A stretch of DNA of 64,000 nt from positions 186,001 through 250,000 of the forward strand of contig CACYNO010000001.1 in NCBI GenBank assembly GCA_902775895.1, in the 5' to 3' direction. The notes beneath the pieces are model-generated. The model was not told where the DNA came from and did not search any database. It saw only the letters and a program-made list of their open reading frames with translations. The stretch's first letter is position 1. Every line of letters begins with the position of its first letter. The translations under genes were made by a program, and so were the position numbers. This document shows positions 9,193-17,470 of this stretch, piece by piece. This DNA is from an uncultured Lachnospiraceae bacterium (lineage in GTDB: Bacteria > Bacillota > Clostridia > Lachnospirales > Lachnospiraceae).

Positions 9193-10606
9193 TTTCTCCG
9201 GTGAAGCCTTTGCCCTTTATATATATACCTCTGTGGAACTCGTCCGGAAGAGTCTCGTCGAATATCTCCCATACGGCCAGATTATAGAGGTCAGATGCGT
9301 AAATATCATCAGATAAAACCTCTTCATAGCCTGCGGTCTTTGTGATCAGGGGGGCAGAGACAGTCTTTCGTATGCTGTTCAGATATTCCTGTCCTTTTTC
9401 GTCAAGAGCAAGGATCCTTACATAGGATATATCGGTATATTTATAATTATCAAGCATGCTTTCAATGTCTTCATCATATGTTTCATTATTTATATCCGCA
9501 CCGTCGACCACGGAGCGGGTATTTTTTTTATGCCCCAGGATGAACTTGAAAAAGGCACGGGAAATAGCAGTGTATGTGCTGGACTTATCATTGATGAAAT
9601 CCGTAAATTCATCAAGGTCGAAATATCTGTCATACTTGTTTATGACCCTGTTTGCAAGATTCTCATTAAATCCGTCGTACTTAAGAAGGACATCAGCCGC
9701 TTCACGTTTGTTGTAAGAACAGTCTCTTAATATCTTCTTCAGTTTTGCGTTAAATATTTCGTTGAAATCCTCTTTGTAAACGGGCATGCTTTTATCCATC
9801 TCATGCAGGAAAGTCTCAACGGCAGATTCCGGTATGTATTTGATGATATTTTGTAGGATATCATTTGTTTCAAAGATCATTGTATCGTAGTGATCCGTAT
9901 CATCATTTCCTATATCCGAAGCAAGATCTTCCATAGCCATGCAATAATGCTTTATCTCACGGCGCAAAGCCTCGGCAGAAGCATAGACCGAATCCGAATT
10001 GTCTGCCGTAAATACATCGTTGTAGGCCATTCCTTCTCTTTTAAAAGTAAATGGAGTGATGGGGCAGGCGTGTCTTTTTACTGCTTTCAGGTATTCAATG
10101 CCGAGTATGTTATTGGGAGAGGAAAGTATGTCGTGGAGTTTTTCCCTGTCCATGATATTAAGTGAGGCTATGGCGTTTTCTCTGGCAAGAGGAAAAGAAA
10201 CGCCGGATCTTAATTCTTTTTTTAAAGCCAGCTGATAGATATCTGACTCATTGGCAAGCACATCCGCAATATGATCAAGATCTCTGATTGAACCGCTTTC
10301 GCTTCCGAAGCAGATGCTTTCTACGCCTAAAGCGTTAAGAGTAAGGACGGCACCTGTTGCAAACTGTTCCGCATTTGCAAGAGCATATTTTACCGGAAGT
10401 TCTACCACAAGGTTTACGCCGCAATCCACTGCCATTTTTGCACGGGTGTATTTGTCTGTAATGGCAGGTTCTCCTCTTTGTACAAAGTCTCCGCTCATTA
10501 CGGCGACTGACACATCAGCACCGCTAAGCTCCATGGATCTTTGGAGATGGAGCAGGTGTCCGTTGTGAAAAGGATTATATTCTGTAACAAGTCCGACGGC
10601 TTTCAT
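9182..10606 (-). CDS. tmcAL: tRNA(Met) cytidine acetate ligase (TmcAL, YlbM)
   Basis: TmcAL uses ATP and acetate to make N4-acetylcytidine at the wobble base of elongator tRNA-Met. The N-terminal nucleotidyltransferase domain begins [17 protein letters not shown], with the HxGH-type motif HNGH, then [15 protein letters not shown] and [16 protein letters not shown] lies in the middle. I chose ATG 10606, which has AGGAG about eight bases upstream on the minus strand; a frame extension to 10669 has no ribosome site. Product length is 474 residues. It is divergent from pta. Placement next to acetate genes (pta-ackA) and, in relatives, rpmF is typical. Confidence 0.93.
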   Translation of the reverse strand: MKAVGLVTEYNPFHNGHLLHLQRSMELSGADVSVAVMSGDFVQRGEPAITDKYTRAKMAVDCGVNLVVELPVKYALANAEQFATGAVLTLNALGVESICFGSESGSIRDLDHIADVLANESDIYQLALKKELRSGVSFPLARENAIASLNIMDREKLHDILSSPNNILGIEYLKAVKRHACPITPFTFKREGMAYNDVFTADNSDSVYASAEALRREIKHYCMAMEDLASDIGNDDTDHYDTMIFETNDILQNIIKYIPESAVETFLHEMDKSMPVYKEDFNEIFNAKLKKILRDCSYNKREAADVLLKYDGFNENLANRVINKYDRYFDLDEFTDFINDKSSTYTAISRAFFKFILGHKKNTRSVVDGADINNETYDEDIESMLDNYKYTDISYVRILALDEKGQEYLNSIRKTVSAPLITKTAGYEEVLSDDIYASDLYNLAVWEIFDETLPDEFHRGIYIKGKGFTGEINS

Positions 10607-10688
10607 GTGATTCTCCTGTATGTAAATATTATATAAATAGTCTGTTTTACATATCTTATAACACCTCATATGTTTTTACAAACTTCTC

Positions 10689-10717
10689 TTGTACTTGTCT
10701 GCCTTATAAAGTATAAT
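10689..10717 (+). promoter_or_regulatory. SigA-type promoter for pta-ackA-def
   Basis: TTGTAC (10689-10694) and TATAAT (10712-10717) are separated by 17 bases. The pta start is 48 bases after the -10 box, with GGGAGGAG upstream of the ATG. It faces away from tmcAL. Confidence 0.7.
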
Positions 10718-10764
10718 TGCTCTATCTACACTTTAGCGTAAAAAAGTCGGGAGGAGCTTTTTAA

Positions 10765-11763
10765 ATGGCGTTTATTGATACTATCAAAGAACAGGCAAAA
10801 CAGAATAAAAAAACCATTGTTCTACCTGAATCAATGGATGAGAGAACATACGAGGCGGCTGAGACCATCATAAAAGAAGGAATCGCTGACATTATTATCA
10901 TCGGTACTAAGGATGAGGTGGATAGATATTCCGCAGGACATGATCTTGATCAGATAAAGATCATCGACCCGTTTACGGATCCTAACAGACAAAAGTATAT
11001 AGATAAGTTTGTTGAACTGAGAGGTCATAAAGGCATTACACCGGAGACGGCAGATGAGATACTGTCAAAGGATTACATGTATTATGCGGCTCTAATGTGT
11101 AAATGCGGTGATGCGGACGGTGCAGTGTCCGGAGCATGTCATTCCACGGCAGACACTTTAAGGCCATGTCTTCAGATCATAAAGACAAAACCGGGTACCA
11201 AGCTTGTTTCCGCGTTTTTCCTTATGGAGGTGCCGGATTGTGAATATGGTGATAACGGTCTGATGTTATTTGCAGACTGTGCATTAAACTTTAATCCGAA
11301 TTCAGAGGAACTTGCATCCATAGCAGGAAGTTCGGCTGAGTCCTATAAGGTTTTCACCGGAAATGAGCCGAAAGTCGCAATGCTTTCTTATTCAACCATG
11401 GGATCTGCAAGTCATGATGATGTGCAGAAGGTTCAGGAAGCTGTAAATATTGCAAAGGCAGAATATCCGGATTATCTTATCGAGGGAGAGCTTCAACTTG
11501 ATGCGGCCATCGATAAAAAGGTGGCTTCTATAAAGGTTAAGGACAGCAAGGTGGCAGGAGAGGCAAATGTACTTGTGTTCCCTAACCTTGATGCCGGCAA
11601 CATAGGTTACAAGCTTGTTCAAAGACTTGGTAAGGCTTCAGCTTACGGTCCTGTACTACAGGGTATAGCGATGCCCGTAAACGACCTTTCAAGAGGATGC
11701 AGCCCGGATGATATAGTTGGAGTTGTTGCCCTTACTGCAGTACAGGCACAACAGAGCATTTAA
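10765..11763 (+). CDS. pta: Phosphate acetyltransferase
   Basis: Pta converts acetyl-CoA and phosphate to acetyl phosphate in the cytoplasm, the first step of acetate fermentation. The 332-residue protein is the short single-domain form typical of Firmicutes. Conserved elements include IVLPESMDERTYEAAE, DADGAVSGACHSTADTLRP, the MLSYSTMGSA segment and NVLVFPNLDAGNIGYKLVQR near the C-terminus, and DLSRGCSPDDIV. The gene is followed by ackA after 21 bases, so they form one operon that produces ATP from acetyl-CoA. Confidence 0.95.
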   Translation: MAFIDTIKEQAKQNKKTIVLPESMDERTYEAAETIIKEGIADIIIIGTKDEVDRYSAGHDLDQIKIIDPFTDPNRQKYIDKFVELRGHKGITPETADEILSKDYMYYAALMCKCGDADGAVSGACHSTADTLRPCLQIIKTKPGTKLVSAFFLMEVPDCEYGDNGLMLFADCALNFNPNSEELASIAGSSAESYKVFTGNEPKVAMLSYSTMGSASHDDVQKVQEAVNIAKAEYPDYLIEGELQLDAAIDKKVASIKVKDSKVAGEANVLVFPNLDAGNIGYKLVQRLGKASAYGPVLQGIAMPVNDLSRGCSPDDIVGVVALTAVQAQQSI

Positions 11764-11784
11764 TGATTTAAGGAGAAGACTTTT

Positions 11785-12993
11785 ATGAATATACTTGTAC
11801 TTAATTGCGGAAGCTCATCCCTTAAGTATCAGCTGATCAATATGGAGGATGAGTTCGTTCTCGCAAAGGGAAGTGTACAAAGGATCGGGATCATGGGTTC
11901 CGAGCTTACCCATAAGCCTTCCGGAAAAGAAGTTTATAATGTAAAGACGCCGATAAAGACACATGGTGTTGCAGTAAGACTCGTGCTGGAGGCTTTATTT
12001 AACGATGAACACGGTGTGATAAAGGATGAAAAAGACATTGCGGCTATCGGACACAGAGTCCTTCATGGAGGAACCAAATACAGATCTGCAGCGTTTGTAA
12101 ACGAGGATGTTAAAGATATCATCAAGAGTCATATTGAACTTGGTCCTCTTCACAACCCCGCAAATCTTACGGGTATCAACGCCTGTGAGACAAATATGCC
12201 ATCCATTCCTAATGTGGCTGTTTTTGATACGGGTTACGGTACAAGCATGCTTCCGAAGGCTTACCTTTATGCCATACCGAGAGAGTACTACGATAAGTAC
12301 CATGTAAGAAGATTCGGGTTCCACGGCACAAGCCACAGTTACGTTTCAAGACGTACAATGGAGCTTGTAGGGCTTGACAGAGACAACAGCAAGATCATAG
12401 TCTGCCACCTCGGAAACGGTTCTTCCATATCTGCCACACAGGACGGAAGCTGCGTGGATACGTCAATGGGACTTACTCCTCTTGAGGGACTTCCCATGGG
12501 TACGCGAAGCGGGGATCTTGATCCTGCAATCCTGGAGTTTATCTGCAGAAGAGAGAAGAAATCCATACAGGATATGCTTTATATCTTAAATAATAAATCG
12601 GGAATGTTCGGGCTTTCCAACGGTCTCTCAAGTGATTTCAGAGATCTGAAAGCTGCTCAGGAGCGCGGTGACAGGGTTGCTGCCGAGACACTGGATGTAT
12701 TTGTTTACCGTGTTGTTAAGTATATAGGCGCTTACACCGCAGCCATGAACGGTGTGGATGCCATTACGTTTACCGGCGGTATAGGAGAGAATGCTACATG
12801 GCTCAGACCAATGGTGTTTGAGAACTTCAGATACCTGGGACTTAAGCTTGATAAGGAAAAGTCCGAGCAGGCAGTTGGAAAAGAGATGATCATTTCCACT
12901 CCTGATTCTAAAGTTGCCGTAAGTGTTATACCTACCAATGAAGAGCTTGCCATCGCAAGAGAGTGCAAGAGGCTTCTTGAAGAAACCAGTTAA
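11785..12993 (+). CDS. ackA: Acetate kinase
   Basis: AckA transfers phosphate from acetyl phosphate to ADP. The 402-residue protein shows the ASKHA-fold motifs: N-terminal LNCGSSSLKYQL, GHRVLHGG with the active Arg, GFHGTSH with the phosphate-binding His, CHLGNGSSI, MGLTPLEGLPMGTRSGDLDP and the C-terminal FTGGIGEN. One conserved stretch is changed: the usual FDTAFHQTMP reads FDTGYGTSMLP, which keeps the Asp. It lies between pta and def. Confidence 0.95.
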   Translation: MNILVLNCGSSSLKYQLINMEDEFVLAKGSVQRIGIMGSELTHKPSGKEVYNVKTPIKTHGVAVRLVLEALFNDEHGVIKDEKDIAAIGHRVLHGGTKYRSAAFVNEDVKDIIKSHIELGPLHNPANLTGINACETNMPSIPNVAVFDTGYGTSMLPKAYLYAIPREYYDKYHVRRFGFHGTSHSYVSRRTMELVGLDRDNSKIIVCHLGNGSSISATQDGSCVDTSMGLTPLEGLPMGTRSGDLDPAILEFICRREKKSIQDMLYILNNKSGMFGLSNGLSSDFRDLKAAQERGDRVAAETLDVFVYRVVKYIGAYTAAMNGVDAITFTGGIGENATWLRPMVFENFRYLGLKLDKEKSEQAVGKEMIISTPDSKVAVSVIPTNEELAIARECKRLLEETS

Positions 12994-12995
12994 TA

Positions 12996-13433
12996 ATGGC
13001 AGTGCGGCGTGTGCGTTTAGAAGGAGAGGCTATCCTCAGGGAAAAGTCCGTCGAAGTAAAAGAACTTACTCCTGACATATCAAGACTGATATGCGATATG
13101 TTCGAGACTATGTATGACAAAGGGGGAGTGGGACTTGCTGCGCCTCAGGTTGGAGAACTTTTTAGGATCATAGTCACGGATATAGATGACAAACATCCAA
13201 TATGTCTTATAAATCCCGTCATAGAAAAAAGCGAGATGATGCAGCATGCAAGTGAAAAGTGCCTTTCTGTTCCGGGGGTAAGACTAAAGATAAGAAGGCC
13301 GGGGCATATTATCGTAAAGGGACTGGACAGGGATTTTAAAGAGACTACGATAGAAGCATACGGAGAGCTTTCAAGATGCATATGTCATGAGATAGACCAT
13401 CTTGACGGGATATTATTTACCGACAGGAAATAA
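12996..13433 (+). CDS. def: Peptide deformylase
   Basis: Def removes the formyl group from new N-termini using a bound metal ion. The 145-residue protein has the three motifs: GVGLAAPQVG, EKCLSVPG and HEIDHLDG with the two metal His residues and catalytic Glu. Motif two is normally EGCLS; here Gly is replaced by Lys next to the metal Cys. The gene begins two bases after ackA and has a poor own ribosome site, so it depends on the operon. It ends just before a strong bidirectional terminator. Confidence 0.93.
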   Translation: MAVRRVRLEGEAILREKSVEVKELTPDISRLICDMFETMYDKGGVGLAAPQVGELFRIIVTDIDDKHPICLINPVIEKSEMMQHASEKCLSVPGVRLKIRRPGHIIVKGLDRDFKETTIEAYGELSRCICHEIDHLDGILFTDRK

Positions 13434-13440
13434 GGCAAAC

Positions 13441-13482
13441 AAAAAACACGTTTCATACAGAGAAGTATGAAACGTGTTTTTT
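13441..13482. terminator. Bidirectional terminator between def and trxA
   Basis: A perfect 18-bp stem (13441-13458 with 13465-13482) and a six-base loop, bounded by A6 on the left and T6 on the right, can stop both convergent transcripts. Its right arm overlaps the trxA stop codon. Confidence 0.92.
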
Positions 13483-13789
13483 ATTTGGAGAGAAGTTCAA
13501 GGACTTTATCCTTAGGAATCCGTCCTATGGATGTCTCTTTAAGTTCTCCCTTTTGGAAGACCATGAGAGTGGGGATACTCTTTAGTCCGTATTTCTCAAC
13601 CAGGCCCCTGTTCTCATCTATGTCAACCTTTGCGATCTTAATGTTTTCATTTTCAGCAACTATTTTTTCGAGTATGGGCATCATCGCCTTGCAAGACTCG
13701 CACCATGTTGCATAAAAATCGACCATAACCGGCTCATCTGATTGAATAAAAGAATCAAATGAATCTTCGTTTATCTTTTGAAGCTCCAT
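13481..13789 (-). CDS. trxA: Thioredoxin with a CESC active site
   Basis: This 102-residue thioredoxin has the fold's DFYATWC start of the active-site helix, with C30-E31-S32-C33 instead of the classical CGPC, and the cis-Pro loop SIPTLMVF (Pro73). Loss of the Pro in the CxxC usually raises or lowers the redox potential, so its reducing strength may differ from standard TrxA. Candidate partners in the window are the peroxiredoxin at 5.4 kb and the Cys-repeat protein just upstream (20 bases), with which it appears co-transcribed. The ribosome site is GGAGG. Confidence 0.92.
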   Translation of the reverse strand: MELQKINEDSFDSFIQSDEPVMVDFYATWCESCKAMMPILEKIVAENENIKIAKVDIDENRGLVEKYGLKSIPTLMVFQKGELKETSIGRIPKDKVLELLSK

Positions 13790-13809
13790 ATCTATCCTCC
13801 GTATCCGGA

Positions 13810-14052
13810 TCAGATGTCACAGCTGTTGAATCCGGGCTTGCAGTCCTTCTCTTTGCTGTCATCTACGCATTCTTCTTCTGCCTTTGCCTCAGGCTCCTCA
13901 CCTGCTATAGAGCAGCTGCTGAAGCCGTGCTTGCAGTCTTTTTCTGCATTAGGATCATCCGGCTGTGTGTTCTTTTCGTTGATACCGTCATCTGTTATAT
14001 CGCAGCTGTTGTATCCCGGTTTACAATCTTTCTTTTCTTCTTCATTACTCAT
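13810..14052 (-). CDS. Small acidic protein with three CKPGxxSC-type repeats
   Basis: I do not recognise this 80-residue protein. It has three copies of a 12-residue motif, KDC(K)(P/H)G(Y/F)xSC(D/S)I, with Cys pairs at 10/17, 40/47 and 71/78 (Cys-x6-Cys), plus a single Cys62. The linkers are Asp/Glu-rich and the protein ends exactly with the third motif. There is no signal peptide or membrane segment. The start has a clear AGGAGGT-like site (ATGGAGGTTA) on the minus strand. It lies 20 bases upstream of trxA, so a thioredoxin substrate, a metal-binding protein or a precursor peptide are the options; none is proved. Confidence 0.85.
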   Translation of the reverse strand: MSNEEEKKDCKPGYNSCDITDDGINEKNTQPDDPNAEKDCKHGFSSCSIAGEEPEAKAEEECVDDSKEKDCKPGFNSCDI

Positions 14053-14144
14053 AACAATTAACCTCCATATTGTGCTGTGTTTATTGTACTACTCACATTA
14101 TAATACAAAAACCGTGAAATAACACCTTTTTAATAATAAAAATA

Positions 14145-16415
14145 TTATAAAGCCTCACGGACAGATTTTGCGGCATTAGTAAGATTTTTAAGGCTCTTAT
14201 ACGTCTCCTCCGGTCCCCTGGTCTTAAGTCCGCAGTCAGGGTTTACCCATACCTGTTCAGGGTTTATCTTTTCAATTATCTTATGTATGGATTCTTTTAT
14301 CTCATCGGTACCCGGTACGCGTGGCGAGTGGATATCATACACACCCGGACCGACCTGGGTTTCAAACCCGGCTTCTTTAAGGTCGTCCAGTATGGAAAGG
14401 GTTGAGCGGGAAGCCTCAAAGGATATTACATCCGCATCCATGTTATCTATATCTTTTATGATATCGCCAAACTCACTGTAGCACATATGGGTATGGATCT
14501 GGGTTTCAGGCTTTACCCCGCTGTGGCAAAGGCGGAACGCCGGGATTGCCCAGTCAAGATACTCACTGTAACGGTCAGCTTTTCTTATAGGGAGTTTTTC
14601 CCTTAAGGCAGCTTCATCTATCTGGATCACCTTTATACCCGCTTCTTCCAGATCATTTACCTCTTCTTTTATGGCAAGGGCTATCTGCATGGCTATCTCC
14701 CTGCGGCTGATATCTTCTCTTGGGAAAGACCAGTTCAGTATGGTTACGGGACCCGTGAGCATGCCCTTTACCGGTTTATCCGTAAGAGACTGGGCATATT
14801 TAATATATTTTACGGTCATGTTTTCTCTGCGGCGTATGTCACCAAAGATAATAGGCGGCTTTACGCAGCGTGTACCGTAGGACTGTACCCATGCATTTTT
14901 TGTAAATATAAATCCTTCAAGACATTCACCGAAGAACTCTACCATATCATTTCTTTCAAACTCACCGTGAACAAGGACGTCAAGATCCAGCTCCAGTTGT
15001 TCATCTATGCATTCTTTAATAAATTCAAAAATGTTCTTATCATAGGTCTCTTTGTCAATGATACCCTTTTTGTATTCGCTCCTGTTGCGCTTTACCTCTG
15101 CCGTTTGCGGGAAGGAACCGATGGTGGTGGTGGGGAGCAGGGGAAGACACAATGATTCCTTTTGGATAACGACTCTTTCGCTTCGCTTGGGAAGCCTTGT
15201 GAAATCATTTTCTTTTAAACTGTTTACTGCATTTTGGACATTCTTATGTTCAAATGCCTTTTTACTATCCGGATCTCCGGAGTTTGATCTGAAAGCAGGA
15301 TCGCCCTGATAATCAAGAGCATCGCCCAGCCGGGAAAGGTCTTTTAATTCGTTTAATTTCTCCGCTGCAAAAGCAAAATATCGAAGTATGTCGTTTCTTA
15401 TTTCAGTTTCATTTTCAATGGTAAAAGGAGAGTGGAGCAGAGAGCATGATGTGGAAAGTACGATCTCACAGGAAAGCTGTTTTAACCTGCCTATGGTTTC
15501 AAGGGTCTCTCCGTAATTGTTTTTCCAAATATTTTTTCCGTTAACAACCCCGGCAAAAAGTGTCTTGTCTTTTGGGAATTCGTGGTCTTTGATCAGATTT
15601 AAGTTTTCTTTTCCTTCGATAAGATCAAGTCCTATCCCGTCAAGATTAAGTGATATCACCTCTGTATAACAGTCACGAATATCCCCGAAATAAGTCTGTA
15701 AAAGAATCTTTAAATTGCCTTTATGTCCCAGAAGTTCTTCGTAGAGTGATATGAAAAATGAGATATCATCACTATCTAAATCCCGTACAAGACAGGGCTC
15801 GTCTATCTGTATCCACTCCGCCTCAAGGGAATTAAATTTGTCTAATATCCCGGCATATGCCTGTAAAAATTTATCCTTAAAGTCGCCAATATTCTTATCT
15901 CCGCTAAACTTGCATAATTTCAGAAAGGTGAAAGGACCGATGATAACGGGCTTGGTATCAAAGCCTGCATCCTTTGCCTCCGTGTATTCATCAAATGGCT
16001 TTGTGCCCGTTAGTCTGATGTCCGCAGAGTCTTCTATCTCCGGAACTATGTAGTGATAGTTGGTGTTAAACCATTTCTTCATGGAAAGGGCTTTCAGATC
16101 AGTATTGTTATCCTGATGCCCCCTTGCCATGGCGAAGTATATCTCATGGTCGGTAGAGAGACTTTTTCTGAAACGCTCCGGGATCGCGTTCAGCAGCTGG
16201 GCCATATCAAGCATGTTGTCGTAAAAAGAAAAATCGTTTGACGGGATGAAGTCTATCCCTTTTTCTTTTTGAAGTTTGATATGTTCAAGCCTTATGTTTT
16301 TGGCTCCTTCATACAGCTCATCAAAGCTGATCTCTTTTTTGAAGTATTTTTCAGTGATAAATTTTAATTCCCTGTTTTTTCCGATCCTCGGAAACCCTGT
16401 TACCGAATTTTTCAT
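14145..16415 (-). CDS. metE: Cobalamin-independent methionine synthase
   Basis: MetE transfers the methyl group of 5-methyltetrahydrofolate to homocysteine. The 756-residue protein has the full double-barrel length. The zinc ligands are all present and in register with Escherichia coli MetE: His643 and Cys645 in HTHMCYSEF, Glu667 in SFEAS, and Cys728 in NPDCGLKTR. The N-terminus MKNSVTGFPRIGKNRELK is typical. The ATG follows GGAGG. It is transcribed away from a LysR-type gene that starts 155 bases upstream and probably regulates it. No SAM riboswitch fold was seen in that gap. Confidence 0.96.
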   Translation of the reverse strand: MKNSVTGFPRIGKNRELKFITEKYFKKEISFDELYEGAKNIRLEHIKLQKEKGIDFIPSNDFSFYDNMLDMAQLLNAIPERFRKSLSTDHEIYFAMARGHQDNNTDLKALSMKKWFNTNYHYIVPEIEDSADIRLTGTKPFDEYTEAKDAGFDTKPVIIGPFTFLKLCKFSGDKNIGDFKDKFLQAYAGILDKFNSLEAEWIQIDEPCLVRDLDSDDISFFISLYEELLGHKGNLKILLQTYFGDIRDCYTEVISLNLDGIGLDLIEGKENLNLIKDHEFPKDKTLFAGVVNGKNIWKNNYGETLETIGRLKQLSCEIVLSTSCSLLHSPFTIENETEIRNDILRYFAFAAEKLNELKDLSRLGDALDYQGDPAFRSNSGDPDSKKAFEHKNVQNAVNSLKENDFTRLPKRSERVVIQKESLCLPLLPTTTIGSFPQTAEVKRNRSEYKKGIIDKETYDKNIFEFIKECIDEQLELDLDVLVHGEFERNDMVEFFGECLEGFIFTKNAWVQSYGTRCVKPPIIFGDIRRRENMTVKYIKYAQSLTDKPVKGMLTGPVTILNWSFPREDISRREIAMQIALAIKEEVNDLEEAGIKVIQIDEAALREKLPIRKADRYSEYLDWAIPAFRLCHSGVKPETQIHTHMCYSEFGDIIKDIDNMDADVISFEASRSTLSILDDLKEAGFETQVGPGVYDIHSPRVPGTDEIKESIHKIIEKINPEQVWVNPDCGLKTRGPEETYKSLKNLTNAAKSVREAL

Positions 16416-16505
16416 AATGCCTCCTTGTGTACTGTTTTTCTGATTTCGGATTTGAGTATATATGCGAAGCAGGGAAAAAAATAATATTTATTTGATGGGG
16501 ATAAA

Positions 16506-16552
16506 GATAGTTTAAAACTATGAATATATATGATAATATGAATTAAACTATC
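16506..16552. promoter_or_regulatory. Inverted-repeat operator between metE and the LysR gene
   Basis: GATAGTTTAA (16506-16515) and its exact reverse complement TTAAACTATC (16543-16552) flank 27 bases. The left arm is also part of a tighter dyad ATAGTTT-A-AAACTAT (16507-16521). LysR-type regulators usually bind such A/T-rich interrupted dyads in divergent promoters, so this is a likely autoregulatory and metE control site. Confidence 0.6.
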
Positions 16553-16570
16553 TTTTAAAGGAGAATGATA

Positions 16571-17470
16571 ATGACACTTCAGCAATTAAGATACGTTATA
16601 ACGGTGGCAGAGACAGGCAACATCACACAGGCTGCGCAAAAGCTTTTTATTGCCCAGCCAAGTCTGACTAATGCCATACATGAACTTGAAAAGGAAATGG
16701 GGATAAGTATCTTCAATAGGGGAAGCAAAGGGGTTACCGTATCAAACGAAGGGGATGAGTTTCTTTCCTATGCCAGACAGATCCTGGACCAGACATCACT
16801 GTTGGAGGAAAGGTATCTTAATAAAAAAGAAATGCGCCCCAAATTTGCTGTTTCCTGCCAGCACTATTCCTTTGCGGTAAAGGCCTTTGCGGAGCTTATA
16901 AAAAAGTTTGATGCAGATTCATATGATTTTACCCTCAGGGAGACCCAGACTCATGACATCATAGAAGATGTTGCAAGAATGCGGAGTGAGTTAGGGATCA
17001 TATATCTGTCATCTGTGAATGAAAAGGTGATAAGTAAGATACTAAACGCCGGGGAGCTTGTTTTTGAAGAGATATTTACTGCTAAACCCCATGTGTTTAT
17101 CGGCCAAAATCATCCTCTTGCTAAAAAGAAAAGGATATCCATGAAGGATCTTGAGGATTATCCGTATCTTTCGTTTGAGCAGGGAGAATATAATTCATTT
17201 TATTTTTCAGAGGAAATACTAAGTACCTTGGACAGAAAAAAAAATATAAGGGTATGCGACAGGGCAACCCTTTTTAATCTTGTTATAGGTCTTGACGGTT
17301 ATACGGTAAGTTCGGGAAAGATAAGTCAGGAACTAAACTGGCAGAACATAATCGCAAGACCTCTAAATGTTAAAGAATATATGAAGATAGGGATCATAAG
17401 CCGCAAAGGTGCTACAATGAGCAGGTATGCGGCTGAGTATATAAGAGAGATCAAAAAAAATATACTTTAA
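16571..17470 (+). CDS. LysR-type transcriptional regulator, likely of metE
   Basis: The 299-residue protein has an N-terminal winged helix-turn-helix (LRYVITVAETGNITQAAQKL then AQPSLTNAIHELEKEMG) and a C-terminal LysR substrate domain from about residue 90. I chose ATG 16571, seven bases after AAAGGAG; ATG 16565 is one base from it. Divergence from metE and the dyad between them suggest it controls methionine synthesis in response to a pathway metabolite; this is inference. The last three bases overlap the end of the convergent dehydrogenase gene. Confidence 0.9.
   Translation: MTLQQLRYVITVAETGNITQAAQKLFIAQPSLTNAIHELEKEMGISIFNRGSKGVTVSNEGDEFLSYARQILDQTSLLEERYLNKKEMRPKFAVSCQHYSFAVKAFAELIKKFDADSYDFTLRETQTHDIIEDVARMRSELGIIYLSSVNEKVISKILNAGELVFEEIFTAKPHVFIGQNHPLAKKKRISMKDLEDYPYLSFEQGEYNSFYFSEEILSTLDRKKNIRVCDRATLFNLVIGLDGYTVSSGKISQELNWQNIIARPLNVKEYMKIGIISRKGATMSRYAAEYIREIKKNIL

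Noticed and set aside
13759-14122. Two plus-strand hydrophobic frames opposite the Cys-repeat gene
   Set aside because: The minus-strand gene has a strong ribosome site and internal repeats; the plus frames overlap each other and arise from its codon pattern.
16416-16570. SAM or cobalamin riboswitch before metE
   Set aside because: The 155-base gap is A/T-rich with one simple dyad; I see no multi-stem riboswitch layout, and a LysR regulator is divergent.
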